Below are positions 43,875-56,205 of a stretch of 64,000 nt of DNA, in pieces. Made by a program: the position numbers and the translations under genes. Source of the stretch: Plotosus lineatus (Eukaryota; Chordata; Actinopteri; Siluriformes; Plotosidae); the NCBI GenBank assembly GCA_024760905.1, contig CM045729.1, forward strand, positions 7,197,163 through 7,261,162, read 5' to 3'. The notes under the pieces were generated by a model. It was not told the DNA's origin. It did no database searches and saw only the letters and a program-made list of their open reading frames with translations. Position 1 is the stretch's first letter. Every line of letters begins with the position of its first letter.

Positions 43875-44757
43875 CAAATACCGTATTACGATTTAATAAG
43901 CGTCCTGCTCCAATAAGCACTCCCTCTCCCAAATGTTTTTTTATCTTACGTCTCATAACCGCCCATGTGTACTGGGAGCAAAATGGTAGATCAAACTTAC
44001 CAATTGTATTCAATCAGTCTCTGTAACAGTAAAATGAGGCGTTTACTGCCTGTAAAAGTGAGTTTACATGTTATTTCAAGGCCTCCTGCCACTGGGGAAT
44101 GTCTATAATGTTCATCATTAACAACACATTTGATTGTTCTGCCGTGCTTTTAAAAACAGGGAAATATTTTGCTGTGTTCTTTTGGTAAATGTCCAACAAC
44201 CGACGAACCATTAGAAACTGCTACAGCAAAACTGATTAGCCAGATATGGACCTATCAGAAAGTGATGATGAGGATTTTTCACCCGATTCTTCTGCTCACT
44301 AACTTCATATATTTAAAGACGTTAATGGCCATATGCTTTTGTTTATGTTCGTGTTGACTGATTCAACGTGACATGTGCTAAAGTTGACATTCGTGTTGAT
44401 TGGCTCAATTTTACTTTTGGGAAAATATTTAAGGTAACAGCCGAAAGGAAAAGAGGAAGACCGGGAGGGAAGAGTAAGGGGTCTTTTTTAAAAAAAATAA
44501 TAATAATATGCTGTTTTCTGTTTATTTTCAGCTTTCATCTAAGTGATTTGTTTGATACCACAAAATGAATAATACAAATACCAGCAAAACTCTTTTATAG
44601 TTCTTTTATTATTCACGTTTTCCACATAGATGGTAATAAACACTTACCATTCCACTTTACTGGGAACATTTTGCGCCCACCTACTTTATTTTTTAAGCGC
44701 CCTGGGTACTTATTACATTGAATATGGTAACAAGCCATGGGGGATTAAAGACATTGA
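43875..44757 (+). mobile_element. Unclassified TIR DNA transposon, about 880 bp
   Basis: The left end taccgtattacgatttaataag and right end (reverse) taccatattcaatgtaataag are imperfect inverted repeats. Inside are a short acidic frame from 44248 (MDLSESDDEDFSPDSSAH, then stop) and a basic stretch near 44440 (ERKRGRPGGKSKG, AT-hook-like). These could be leftovers of a transposase N-terminus, but I cannot assign a superfamily. A second copy is at 4606-5043. Confidence 0.65.
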
Positions 44758-44859
44758 ATCCTTCCTCAATAACAAGAAGAGGACATTCAGGGCTGGCAAC
44801 AGAGAATGTTCCAAAGTTCACTGAGAGTCGAGATCAGAGAGGCAAAGGACAATTAAAGT

Positions 44860-46195
44860 AGAAAGCTGGAGTGGAAACTCCAGCAGAACAACATGATAGA
44901 GGTTTGGAGTGGTATGAAGACCATCACTGGTTTCAGGTCATCCATCATTAAAGCAGCTGAGGGTGGTGAGGACAAGGCCAAAGAGCTGAATGTGTTATTT
45001 AACTGATTCTACCTTACGGCTACCGTACAACACCCACCTAACCGAAAAGGAACAAACTTGTACCCCCTGCCACACTACTCTCTCTTCCTCTCTATCCTCA
45101 CTGCACTCCTGCCTTCTGTGATAGACCTGACACCCCTCTCCACCCGCCAACTTCACTTATAATCAGGTTGAGAAACAACTGAAAAGACTACACTCACACA
45201 AGACAGCAGGACTGGAGGACAAGGTGAGCCCTTGTGTCTTTAGAGCCCGTGCCCCAAAATTCTGAGTGCATTACATCATCAAAATGAGCCTGAGTCTACA
45301 AAGGATCCCAGTGAAGTGGAAGGTGTCATGCCTCGCTCCTGTACCAAATCAACCTCATCCCAGTGGCCTCTAGGATTACAGACTGTGGCACTGACTTCAA
45401 ATGTAATGAAGACTCTCAAGAAACTAAGACTAGATCAACTAAGCCCCATGGTTATACAACACATGGACCCCCTTCAGTTCGCCTGCCAGCCTTGACTCAG
45501 AGTTGAGGATGCCATCGTCCACCTCCTTAACTGTGCCTCAACAAACCTGGACCAGCCGATGAGCACTGTGAGTGTCAAGTTTGGTGACCTTTTCAGTTCA
45601 TTCAACAGGCTGAGCCTTCTGGGAGAGAAGCTGACATCGATGCAGGTGGATTACCTGCCCGGAAGACTAGAGTATGTGCACCTGCTGCACTGCATGTCAG
45701 ACTCTGTAGTCAGCAACACTGGAACATCACAAATGACTGTCCCCTCCCCATTCCTCTTCAAAGCTGACTTCAGCTAATGCACAGAGACCTGCCATCTTCA
45801 GAAGTTTTCTGCTGACTCTGCTGTAGTCGGATGTATCGGTGGAGGTGATGAGACGGTATATCAAGCTGCAGTGGATTCCTTCGTCGCATGCTGTGAGCAG
45901 AATCATCTGCAACTTAATGTGACAAAGACCAAGGAACTGATTGTGGATTTTAGTATCCAAATCACCAGAGAACCCTGTTTCCATCCAGGGCGTCAATGTG
46001 GAAATGGTAGAGGATTTCAAATACCTTATCATTCATATTGACAATAAACTGGACCAGATTAAGAACAGTACCGCACTTTACAAGAAGGATCAGAGCTGTC
46101 TCTATTTTTTGAGGAGGCTCGGGTCACTTAACATCTATCCTCTCTGGAAGATGCGAAGCCTTAAAATTGTAATGAATATTTTTCTTTTACATGCC
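44860..46195 (+). mobile_element. Rex1/Babar-like LINE body, heavily decayed
   Basis: Non-overlapping frames carry scattered RT-domain text: CASTNLDQPMSTV, SLLGEKLTSMQVDYLPGR, SVVSNTGTSQ (thumb side of the palm), LQLNVTKTKELIVDF, NVEMVEDFKYL, IDNKLDQIKNSTALYKKDQSCLYFLRRLGS. The order equals a Rex1/CR1-type reverse transcriptase. Many frameshifts and stops; both ends are lost. Confidence 0.72.
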
Positions 46196-46196
46196 T

Positions 46197-46345
46197 TTCA
46201 CCATAGACAGTGAGAGACGTGGCCTGCCTTTGATAACCCAGTTAGCCGCACTGGGGGAGACAGTGACAACCCTGTGGGGACTCGAACCCCTAACCTTAGG
46301 ATCAGCGATCCTACACCCTATCCACTAGACCACCACTGCCCCATA
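46197..46345 (-). mobile_element. SINE family A head half
   Basis: Reverse copy: cagtgagagacgtggcc, gataacccagttagccgc, gactcgaacccctaacc, ccactagaccaccactgcc. A (TA)n run (46344-46360) follows. Confidence 0.8.
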
Positions 46346-46360
46346 TATATATATATATAT

Positions 46361-46984
46361 AAAATTTGTCATTTTATATACTAGTATATACTTGTCATTT
46401 TCTTAAATTCTCTTTATAGATACTTTATCTCTTTCTTACTTGTATGGAACAACTGTCAACTGTGTGTACAGAATTTCTTCAGGAATCAATGAATTATTCT
46501 GATTCCTGGTGAAATAGATCCCAAAGGTTAAGTATTGCCTATGTAGGCCTTGTTTTTGTTCAGTGACCTCAGCTTCATTCCAAATAAAAATTGAAAGAAC
46601 CAAACTTCTGACTCCATTTCTTGATGTTTGTTTCTCACTCTCTTTTTTATTTATTTACTTTCAACAGACCTCTGCCTTGATGGTCTGGTTTCTATTACTT
46701 GATCAGTACCTTAATGCCCTAGTCTGGAAATTTCTTGTACCGACCACAAGCTTAGTACCATATTATATTGTTGCTTAACCTTTCAACAGTACTGTATTTG
46801 TCATTCAATTAACTTCATACCAATTTTAGATGGTGACCTAACAATCTGCTTCAAATATATTTTTATTCATATTCCAATCATGACGCACAAACACAGAGAG
46901 AAGGAAAGGTACGCAACACCAGTATATTGCCACCAATAGGATTTGATTTAAAGTGTTTTAGGATGGATAGCATGGGAAATTTTA
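46361..46984. other. No recognised feature
   Basis: Nothing supported. Confidence 0.5.
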
Positions 46985-47060
46985 GGGTAAATTTACAGCA
47001 TTGCACAGACAGCCTTATCCAGAGCAACTTACAAAATTGTTTCAAAGTAACTATCAGTGA
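46985..47060 (-). mobile_element. SINE family D (V-SINE-like) tail fragment
   Basis: Reverse of the conserved fish SINE tail: tttacagcattgcacagacagcc and ttatccagagcaacttac. Confidence 0.6.
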
Positions 47061-47118
47061 ATGAATTTCTTATACTGGTTCACTAGCACATAAATTAAAC
47101 ACGGTGGTTGGTATGTGT

Positions 47119-47142
47119 ATGTGTGTGTGTGTGTGTGTGTGT
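47119..47142. repeat. (TG)n microsatellite
   Basis: Twelve TG units. Confidence 0.95.
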
Positions 47143-47266
47143 AAGTCTGAGAAAAAGTAGGTTTTCCAGCATCACTTGAAGACACCCAGTTACTCAGCTG
47201 TCCAGACAACTAGTTCAATCCACCACCTTGGAGAACAGCGAAGATTGTACCAGAACAAAGAGGAGA

Positions 47267-47797
47267 TTAAATGCAGTAGATGTATTTTTCCTTGACCCTT
47301 GGTAGAAGATAAAAATGAGAAAATAAGGGGAAATTAGCAAATAATATGCAAATTAAGTGGAAGGGGTTCAAAGTTAAATTAGCAAACATAAGAGGAAATT
47401 TAGTTCCATCTGGAAGAGCTGACTCAGCACTTAGAGTATATAAGCAAGGAAATATGGGAGATTTGGCAGTTGCAGTTTTGGATGGAGATACTAACAGAGC
47501 AATCTGGTATATGGACTGTGCATGGGATTGATAGGTCAAGTAAAGTAGGATAACTGATTGCTGCTGTAACTGTCAACCTTCATCTAACCTGTCTGTGTGA
47601 TACTCAGGAATAAAGGATTGTTTTTGCCTCTTCTCATCTGGTTGTGGTAAGATTCATTATTTTATTAATTGCTAAATGATAATAGAACTAATTGGATATT
47701 TACTAAGTGTAATACAAAAGCATGGGGGGGGGGGCTTCTTTCCACCAACATATGTCCAAATTGGGCAGGTGGGCCTGAGTTCTTTCCGACTTATTAG
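47267..47797 (+). repeat. Probable 5' LTR of an endogenous retrovirus
   Basis: A TATA box (gtatataag, 47436-47444), a polyadenylation signal AATAAA at 47609-47614 about 170 bp later, a T/G-rich stretch after it, and a primer-binding site at 47798 give the order U3-R-U5-PBS. The 5' boundary is uncertain and no matching second LTR can be aligned inside the window; only aaaataaggggaaatt recurs near 63924. Confidence 0.5.
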
Positions 47798-47815
47798 TGG
47801 TGACGAAATCCGGGA
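47798..47815 (+). promoter_or_regulatory. Retroviral primer-binding site, tRNA-Phe type
   Basis: Sequence tggtgacgaaatccggga. It would pair with the 3' end of tRNA-Phe at 16 of 18 positions (exact complement: tggtgccgaaacccggga). It lies where a PBS should, directly after the presumed U5. Confidence 0.65.
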
Positions 47816-48705
47816 TCTGCGTGAACACGCTGACCTCACCTCAAGCTGCAGATTAAAAAGCCACTAGGATAAGAGGTAAGCAGACACCTGTTACACTCAA
47901 AGTCTGTGTAGATATCTGTAGCGTGTGGTGGTGAGCCCTGGGGAGGGATCAGGCAGTTGGCTTCATGCCAAGAACTGAAAGGTGGAAAGTATTGTTGGTA
48001 AAATCAGAAAATTGATGAGAACAGACATAAAGATTAAAAGGAATAAAGAGATAAAGGTAAAAGTAATAAAGTGATATTTGTAGTGAAACAGCAGAGGAAG
48101 AAACCGGTTGTTTGGTCTCCCGGAGAGAAGGGAGGGTTATGAATCTCAAGGATACTGCTAGGAACGGAGAGGTTCCTGGGAAAGCAGGGTAATAGTGCTG
48201 GTATATTATGTATTGTGACACTGAGGTAAACCGTGATTGAGTGTTAGTGTTGAGCAGCTGTGTTGTAATTGTTATTGTTGTAGTGTATGATCATAATTGT
48301 CTCTGTTAAGATATATCCACCGGTGGCATAGAGAGATAAGAGTGTAAGGGAAGGCAGCCATTGTTTATTGATAAAGATGGCAGATAAAGTGAGTATTAAG
48401 TAATAATATAATATAAAATAATAGTAGTATTAAGAAGGAGCATAAGAGGTGAGTGGGTAAATATTTTATCACCTACAGCCAGGTGAAGATGATAGAAATA
48501 ACAGACACACACACACACTCACATTTTGGGATCGCACAGGCAAGCAGTGGAGATAAGGAGAGGCTGTGTAACACACAGACACACATAGCAGGAAAGTTCC
48601 CTGCCAGAAAGCAAAACATATAAAGAGGGGGTGATAGGTCAGGAAAATAACTGATAAAGACCTTAACCAACTGAGCGAGTAAAATTGGGAATAGGGAGAA
48701 GCGAG

Positions 48706-48751
<46 letters not shown>

Positions 48752-49512
48752 GAAAGGCAGAGGGGTGGACAACTCTCTGGAAGACACGAAGCCTTAAAGT
48801 TGTAATGAATATTTTGATGAGATGTAAATTATGATATAATTGATGACCGATTAAAAGATATTGTTTAACACTGTGTATGGACCTTCCACAGAGAAAAGTC
48901 TCGATGAAAGTGTTGGAAAAGTAAAAGTACTACAAAATGGAAAAACCACCGAGGGTAAACACTGACCGAACCAGCCAGGCCCAAAAAGGGGGTAGTGAAA
49001 GCGAGAGAATAGATAAATAAATAAATAAACAGAGCAGATAAAGTATACTATATTATTATATTAATAAAAGAATAAATAAGTAAATAAAAATAAATTTAGT
49101 TAATAATTAAATATTAAGTAAAAACAGGGTGTGCTATGAGCGGGGAGCAACAACCCACCTGGACTGTCACCCCGATATGGGTGATTATAGCAAGACATAA
49201 AGAAGCAAAAAAGTAAATTGAAAAATAAATGAAAAAATGGAATGACGAGACAAGAGGATAGTGGCAGTGGCTAATAATGGGTATGTTTAACAAAGAAAAG
49301 TGTGAAAGGATGAATGAAAAGTGAGAAAGTTGGGGAGAAAGTAAAAAGGAGAAAAGATAGGCAAAAAGAAAGCGATAGTGGGATGGTTCCAGGAAGAAGA
49401 AAAGAGGCAGAGAAAGCTTAGAGAATAAAGGGAAACGGGTAGGGTCACTGCCACACCAGCAGAGTAACTGGAGGAGCAGGAAAAGCAGAATCCCTAAGGA
49501 GAACCAACAGTA
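47816..49512 (+). other. Retroviral leader region
   Basis: No gene. Contains a (GA)n tract at 48705-48748 and a 42-bp segment (48774-48815) that nearly repeats 46141-46182. Long leaders before gag are common in class I fish retroviruses, but insertions may also contribute. Confidence 0.45.
48705..48748. repeat. (GA)n microsatellite
   Basis: About 20 GA units within the retroviral leader. Confidence 0.95.
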
Positions 49513-51020
49513 ATGCCCCCAGCTGGGATTTACCCTCTCCTCATAGATACAGAAGAAGTGGATATGGAGATAGTAGGAGGGCAAGTCCAAGGGAAAGTGA
49601 GGAATATGTGAGGAGGGAGGATGGACCCCCAAATATCAGTCCCATCTTTAGATGTGACGGGAATGAACTAATGAAAGCAAGGACCACAGAATGGGAATAC
49701 AAGGAAAGGAATGAAGACTTCAAGAAACTCCAAGCAGACCTAAAGGACAATTATGGAGCAGGGGCATGTAGTCAGCAACAGTGGGTGTGCATGAGCATGC
49801 CAAGACTCATTGGAGAAGAATCCAGGAAGGCAGAGGACAGGGAATTTGACAATGACGAGAGTAGAATAGGCAGGAAAATGGAGAAAGGATGCAGTCAAGG
49901 GAGGCTTAATCGGCGAAGCACTCAGGTAACACATGACAGGGACAGGGAAGATGACATGGAGAAGGGAGAAGGAGACTAGTACTGTATAGAAAGAAGGGTA
50001 AGCTTGACACCAGTCACCCAAACCAAGGTTGAGAGTGCACTCCAAGCACTGGGAAAGAGAGTGGATGAGGTGAAGGAAGACACAAGAGATGCAATGCAGG
50101 TACACCTGTACAAGTCCAACCTAACGATAAAAGATTTTGCAAACAGCGAGCTCCATCTCTGCAGAAAAAAGATACACCGATCAGGACCTACACGCTACGG
50201 TCAGATAAAAAACAAGGACAGACGGCCAACGAAAGTCCGGAAGAACACAATGAGGAGAAGGAACTTTCCCAGGAATAGTGAAGGGCAATGCAGTGGCCTA
50301 TGTTCCCTGGTCGTTCATGGATTTCGCAGGATTGATTGGCAGACTGTCCAATGTTTGTGAGGGGGCGAACAGACGGATCTTCCAGTTCAAAGAAAAAATG
50401 ATGGGACAGATACTAGCAGTGGGAGACATCAAGGCCATATGCGCCCAAACAACAGGAAAAGCAAGAATGATTGAGGTGTTTGAAGAGGCTGGGAGAAAAC
50501 CATTTGCAACAGATGCTAGGAACACTGCTGCTCCATTTGAAAAATACCATAACAAATTCTGGGAGGTTCTGAGGAAAGCTTATCCAACCCAAGCAGATCC
50601 AGGCAGACTGGAGGGAATAACCATGGATGAGAATGAAAGTGTGGCTGAGTTGTGCTGAGGCTACAAAAAGCATGGCACAAGAAAATGAAACTACCTCTGC
50701 AGCTGAACCAATGGTACAAGATCCCAGAAGCTGCTCCCCATGTCTCCCTGCTGGTCAGGCAGAATTTCAAATCAAAAGAGCTAGGGCCAATGGTAGGGAA
50801 AGCAAGTCAAGTGACGCAATGGACACATATAGGACAGGATACAAGCATGTCACCAGACAGAAGATTTCTAAAATAGAAAGGACTGCAGTTGATGAAGTAA
50901 GACCACAGACAGTTTTGATAAGTAGAGCAAAAGAGTGGAGAGCAGGGAAGGAGACAATAAAACAATTAACCCAAACCACTAATGAACCAGAGCTCACAGA
51001 GGAAGAAAGGGGAAAAAAGC
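49513..51020 (+). pseudogene. Endogenous retrovirus gag remnant
   Basis: An ATG at 49513 opens a short matrix-like start (MPPAGIYPLL) that stops after 32 codons. Broken frames follow at 49608-49979, 50004-50360 and 50278-50658. The last has capsid-like text: YVPWSFMDFAGLIGRLSNV early, then FWEVLRKAYP and GITMDENESV. After a stop at 50656 the capsid end continues in a different frame (LRLQKAWHKK). No nucleocapsid zinc knuckle could be found. The gene would encode the virion core; it is not functional. Confidence 0.62.
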
Positions 51021-51025
51021 ACTAG

Positions 51026-52401
51026 CACAGGTACTAGAGACACTACGGACCAAACATCCGACAGATGTAGGGCTAGTTAAGTCAGCAGGATTAGTTAAAA
51101 TCCTACTTAAACCCTGAGTACAATTGTCATACCAGAGACAGTATCCCCTATCAAAAGAAGCAGTAACAGGGATAAAACAACTATCAAGGGACTAGTAGAG
51201 GCACTGGTACTGATCCTAACAACAACAAAAAAAAAAAAACAGTACAATAGTCCTATTTTTTGGTCAGGCAACCAAATTCTGATAAATGGAGAGTGGTCCA
51301 TGATCTAAGTCCAGTAAATCGCGTGGTGATAGCAGAAAATCCCGTGGTCCCTGATCCACACACCCTGTTGTCTAACATTCCAGAAGGAACAAAATGGTAC
51401 ACAGTGACTGACTTATGTTCGGCATTCTTTAGTGTCCCACTGCACCCAGATTCACAATTTTTTTTCACGTTTATATATGGTGGACGTACACTTATACTAG
51501 GTTACCACAGGGGTACTGCAAGAGTCCATCAATCTTTTATCAGGTATTGGTGTGAGACCTCACTGGTCTGGACATATCCAGCACCCTTCTTCAGTATGTC
51601 AATGATCTTTTGATTTGTAGCCAAACAAAGCAGCAGTGTGTGCAGGACTCGGTGCAGGTTCTGAAAAAATTGGCAAATAATGGGCACAAGGTGTCCAAGG
51701 AAAAATTGTAATTCTGCCAGCAAAAGGTGGTGTATTTAGGTAAAGTGCTTGAAGACACTACATGAAAAATCTCACCAGAACATGTGGAGTCCATTTGAAG
51801 GGTGCCAAAACCTCAAACAGTTCTGCAAGAAGAACTTCAACAGGTGAAGCCTGAAGATCATGTCTACATCAGGGTATTTAGCAAGAAACATTGGACTCAA
51901 CCATGGAGTGCAGGACCATTTAAGGTGGTATTGGCAACACCAACAGAAGTGAAGGTAGAGGGCAGGGACCACTGGTATCCTCTCAACCACTGTTGCAGAG
52001 CTGCAGTGAAAAAGCCAAAGTGGGAAAGTGTGCAGACCAAACTAAATCCACTTGCATGGCAGTGGAAGGATAGTGCCACAGAGCCTGAGGATATAGATCA
52101 TCCTGGCACGCCAGTGTACCACACAAGGGGGAAAGCAAGAAAAGTTCAACAAAAAATAAAAACCCAAACTATGCAGGCACCAACACAGATGGGAGACACT
52201 CCGCAAATATACCTGACCGAAGAGGTACCGTTAGTTCATCAATTTGAGGAAAACTATCCAAACATAGATACATCAGAGAACTTACACATCCCGCAACCAG
52301 GCCCATTGGGGGTCCTCCGACCAAGTAAAACAACCAAGAAATCAGATTTGACGATCCTGAACCTGGGAGATCCCCTCCCAGATTGGGATGACTCAGAATA
52401 A
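51026..52401 (+). pseudogene. Endogenous retrovirus pol remnant with large internal deletion
   Basis: Reverse-transcriptase N-terminal text (QYPLSKEAVTGIKQL at about 51140), then a frame 51260-51613 with VVHDLSPVN, PVVPDPHTLL, KWYTVTDLCSAFFSVPL. The catalytic box reads YVND in place of YVDD (about 51594). At about 51780 the sequence jumps to the C-terminal integrase domain (51802-52401, GPFKVVL and WYPLNHC, like the GPY/F module of gammaretroviruses). RNase H and the integrase catalytic core are missing, a loss of perhaps 2 kb. Several stops. Class I (gamma/epsilon-like) by motif. Confidence 0.8.
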
Positions 52402-52416
52402 TCATAATAAAAGAAG

Positions 52417-54708
52417 ATGGGGGGACACTCCTGGGAGGCCTTAAACTGCATCATAGACCCCCTCAAAATTCATGCTATTATAACCTAGTGTTTGTACTTC
52501 ACATGAGCTTAGTATATGTCCTAGCAGTGGGAGCAATTGCGCGACTTGTTGAGATAACCCAGATTTGGGACCAGAATCGTCCGTTTCCCACCAGAGCCAA
52601 TTCATCCAATTACTTATTTCCCACGGTAGAAAATGACTCTCAGCTTGTGAGCAATTATTCCTATGCCCAGCGTGACCATGAGGGGCGAGCCCAAGTGACA
52701 TCAACCAGTAACACAGAAAACCATGACATGACAGGAGAGACAGAGCATGATTGAATTGGTAAGTATACCCATACTATACTGGAGCAGGTCAGAGACTACA
52801 TCAATGGATAGCACCCTGTTGACACAGGCATTTTGTACAGTGGTACCTCCCACTAAAGAGGGGAGATGATTATAGGAAACAGGTAGCACAAGAAAGGAAG
52901 GAGACAATGTATTCTTCACAGTCTGCGCTGGTGAAGGAACATGAAGGACAGGCGTGGACATGAGACAGGCGACCGAAATGTTTTTGGATTAGTCACAAAT
53001 GCACCTTAACATGGAGAAACAGAAACATATCAGGTACCAAAAGAGTTATATGCCCAAAAGGTGTGGTGGAGGCCTCAACAGAAAATGAGAAAAAATATGG
53101 TCCTGCCATAGGTTGGGCCCAAGTTTACTTGAATGTGAATGGTGAAACAATAAACTTCACATTGTCCCATATGACAAGATCAAGCAGGCAGGTAACATGG
53201 TAGTGTCTTATGTAGCAGAAAACGAATTGGAGAATAACACAGTGGAACACAGCCAAATACACAAGGAAACAGATCAGAATACAGAGATGGGGTATAAGGC
53301 CCAATCAAATGAATGGTACCAATGGGCAAACTATACCGCGAGCGACTGGACAGGAGCCAGACTGTGTTTTATGCTCAATAGCCAAAAGAAAATTAGAACT
53401 TGTACCCATACCATATAATACAGAAACATGCGCAGACTTTAAGACTGCCATGGCTAACTTATACAGTACCATATGGATAAAAAACAAAACGAATAATAAG
53501 ATCATCATGTGGAACAAGAAAGAATCTCTCAGTGCCAAGTACTTGATTAAACCACACTGGAATATGTCCATATTGGTGTGTATTGTATGCGGATGTAGCA
53601 AACCTGACTCAGACATTCTTGCAGCGTAATTAAACCATGAAATTAAAGCCACCACAGGGAAGGGTATCAGTATCATTTGCTTGGGCAAGAACCATACATT
53701 TGAGTGCTACCAAAACATGGGGAATAGATCAGTGGGAAACTTCACAGGCAGTTGGGGAAGAGTATGGAATGTAACCAATATGAGATTTTCAGCACTCAAA
53801 ATCAATAGTACTTGGGGGTGAATAATATAAAAAAAAGATGGTAATGCTACCATATTAGAGATGGGATGGTACAGAAAAATACCTCAAGTACTGCAGTATT
53901 AAACGATGCCACTAGCAGACATGTGGTACCTCTGTGGAGAATGCAATTGCATAATTCCCTGCCACCAGGATGGACAGGGTTGTGCACTCGAGTAATGATA
54001 TTTACAGAGGTACGTATGTATAGGTCTAAAGAGGAAGTAATGGAGTCCCATCAGTCAAAAAGGTCATACCAAACAGATCCAGGGGTGTAACTTGATGCCT
54101 TAGACCAACAATGCAAATCCCAAATGAATTTAATGTGCGCAGTGAGATAGCAGGTTTTGAAGCATTCTTCGTTACTTCCATTACAGCTATGAAAAATGTT
54201 GAGTAGATAAATTATATTTGCTATAACCAGCAACGATTTATTAAATGACTCTGCAGAACCGCCTAGCCCTGGATTGGCTGATTGAAAAAAAGGTGGTGTA
54301 TGTGTGTTTTTTGGTGATCATTGCGATACGTTTATCCCCAATAACACCGCCCCTGGAGGATCCTTCACCCGTGTCATAGAAAAACTGGGTGCACTTCGAA
54401 CGGAAGTAAAGTTGAATGTGTTCACTAAGATGTTTGGAGGACGGGGCAATTGGATTGTGACGATGGCAATGAATGTTGGGATAGTTTTGTTGGTCTTGGC
54501 CTTGATAGTGTGCTGCTTAATTCCCATTCTCCAGAGACTACGTACTCAACTGGTGGCAAAGCAAATGGCAGTAATGTCCCATGTACACATTGAATTACTT
54601 CGGGACGCCTCCATGTTTGATGCTTTTCTTGCAGACATGGATACAATGGACAAACCAGCAGAGGAACCACAAGGGGTCCTGCTGAAGGACAGTGATAATC
54701 AACTGTGA
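52417..54708 (+). pseudogene. Endogenous retrovirus env remnant
   Basis: Follows pol as expected and begins near an ATG at 52417 that reaches a stop after about 23 codons. The surface subunit is a series of broken frames (52488-52754, 53197-53418, 53309-53629). The transmembrane subunit is recognisable: a gamma-type heptad region (QNRLALDWL, about 54254), then a CX6C whose normal second cysteine is an aspartate (54301-54327), an ectodomain with TFIPNN, and a membrane anchor near 54475-54535 (GIVLLVLALIVCCLIP) with a 55-residue tail. A frameshift in an A run near 54285 separates the first two. Not functional. Confidence 0.75.
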
Positions 54709-54720
54709 AAGTCTAAATGC

Positions 54721-54987
54721 ATGAAGATATGTTTCGTTTTGTCTGTGTTGTTTGTCGTATCATCTTGTCCATGTCACATTTGCAACCCCGATGCTCAACC
54801 TGTTTTCTTCAATGCGCTCGATGGATGGGTCGTGCATGTGACATAATTCAACAAGAAAGAATGGGGCTGCCCAACTTGTTCTGAACCAGTCAATGTGCGC
54901 CCCCTCTTGACAGATCTGGACAAGATCGGAACAAGAACCATTGAAACTCTACTGCTCGTAATGCATGGATGCCCACTAGACATATGA
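54721..54987 (+). pseudogene. Post-env accessory frame, first part
   Basis: The ATG lies 12 bp after the env stop. The frame begins with a clear signal peptide (MKICFVLSVLFVVSS) and has cysteine pairs CPCHIC and, after an in-frame TAA at 54844, CPTC; it ends at 54985. It is a small secreted or membrane-type protein encoded between env and the 3' end of the provirus. I recognise no family. The Tc1 element begins eight bases later, and coding text with another CPxC resumes on the far side of it (59555). Confidence 0.55.
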
Positions 54988-55315
54988 TGTACTAGTCCTC
55001 AAAAAATCAGCATATTGTGATAAAGTTCATTATTTTCTGTAATGTACTGATAAAAAATTAAACTTTCATATATTTTAGTTTCATTGCACACCAACTGAAA
55101 TATTTCAGGTCTTTTATTGTTTTAATACTGATGATTTTGGCATACAGCTCATGAAAACTCAAAATTCCTATCTCAAAAAAAAGCATATCATGAAAAGGTA
55201 CTCTAAACGAGCTATTAACCTAATCATCTGAATCAACCAATTAACTAAACACCTGCAAAAGATTCCTGAGGCTTTTAAACACTCCCAGCCTGGTTCATTA
55301 CTCAAAACCGCAATC

Positions 55316-56205
55316 ATGGGTAAGACTGCCGACCTGACTGCTGTCCAGAAGGCCATCATTGACACCCTCAAGCAAGAGGGTAAGACACAGAAAGAAATCT
55401 CTGAGTGAATAGGCTGTTCCCAGAGTGCTGTAGCACTGACCTTGGGGGACCTGTGGAAGCAGTGGACTGAATCTGGAGGAGAAACATTCAGAGCCACCAT
55501 GCACAGGCGTGTGCAGGAAATGGGCTACAGGTGCCGCATTCCCCAGGTCAAGCCACTTTTGAACCAGAAACAGCGGCTGAAGCGCCTGACCTGGGCTACA
55601 GAGAAGCAGCACTGGACTGTTGCTCAGTGGTCCAAAGTACTTTTTTCGGATGAAAGCAAATTTTGCATGTCATTCGGAAATCAAGGTGCCAGAGTCTGGA
55701 GGAAGACTTGGGAGAAGGAAATGCCAAAATGCCTGAAGTCCAGTGTCAAGTACCCACAGTCAGTGATGGTCTGGGGTGCCATTTCAACTGCTGGTGTTGG
55801 TCCACTGTGTTTTATCAAGGGCAGGGTCAATTCAGCTAGCTATCAGGAGATTTTGGAGCACTTCATGCTTCCATCTGCTGAAAAGCTTTATGGAGATGAA
55901 GATTTCATTTTTCAGCACGACCTGGCACCTGCTCAAAACCACTGGTAAATGGTTTACTGAACATGGTATTACTGTGCTCAATTGGCCTGCCAACTCTCCT
56001 GACCTGAACCCCATAGAGAATCTGTGGGATATTGTGAAGAGAAAGTTGAGAGACATCAGACCCAACACTGTGGATGAGCATAAGGCCGCTATCGGAGCAT
56101 CCTGGGCCTTCATAACACCTCAGCAGTGCCACAGGCTGATTGCCTCATCGCCACGCCACATTGAAGCAGTCATTTCTGCACAAGGATTCCCGACAAAGTA
56201 TTGAG
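55316..56205 (+). pseudogene. Tc1-like transposase, DD34E type, broken
   Basis: Starts MGKTADLTAVQKAIIDTL, followed by a helix-turn-helix-like QKEISE, and an in-frame TGA at 55407. The catalytic domain is at 55442-56204: SDESKF (first Asp), FQHDLAPAQ (second Asp) and, after a one-base frameshift near 55945, SPDLNPIENLW (Glu). The frame reaches the expected end GFPTKY at 56204. A normal enzyme of about 340 residues would cut and paste the element at TA sites; this copy has at least two lesions. Confidence 0.9.

Noticed and set aside
49114..49632. 172-codon minus-strand hydrophobic frame
   Set aside because: It is antisense to the purine-rich retroviral leader and gag start; the purine bias on + creates a Leu/Ser/Phe-rich shadow.
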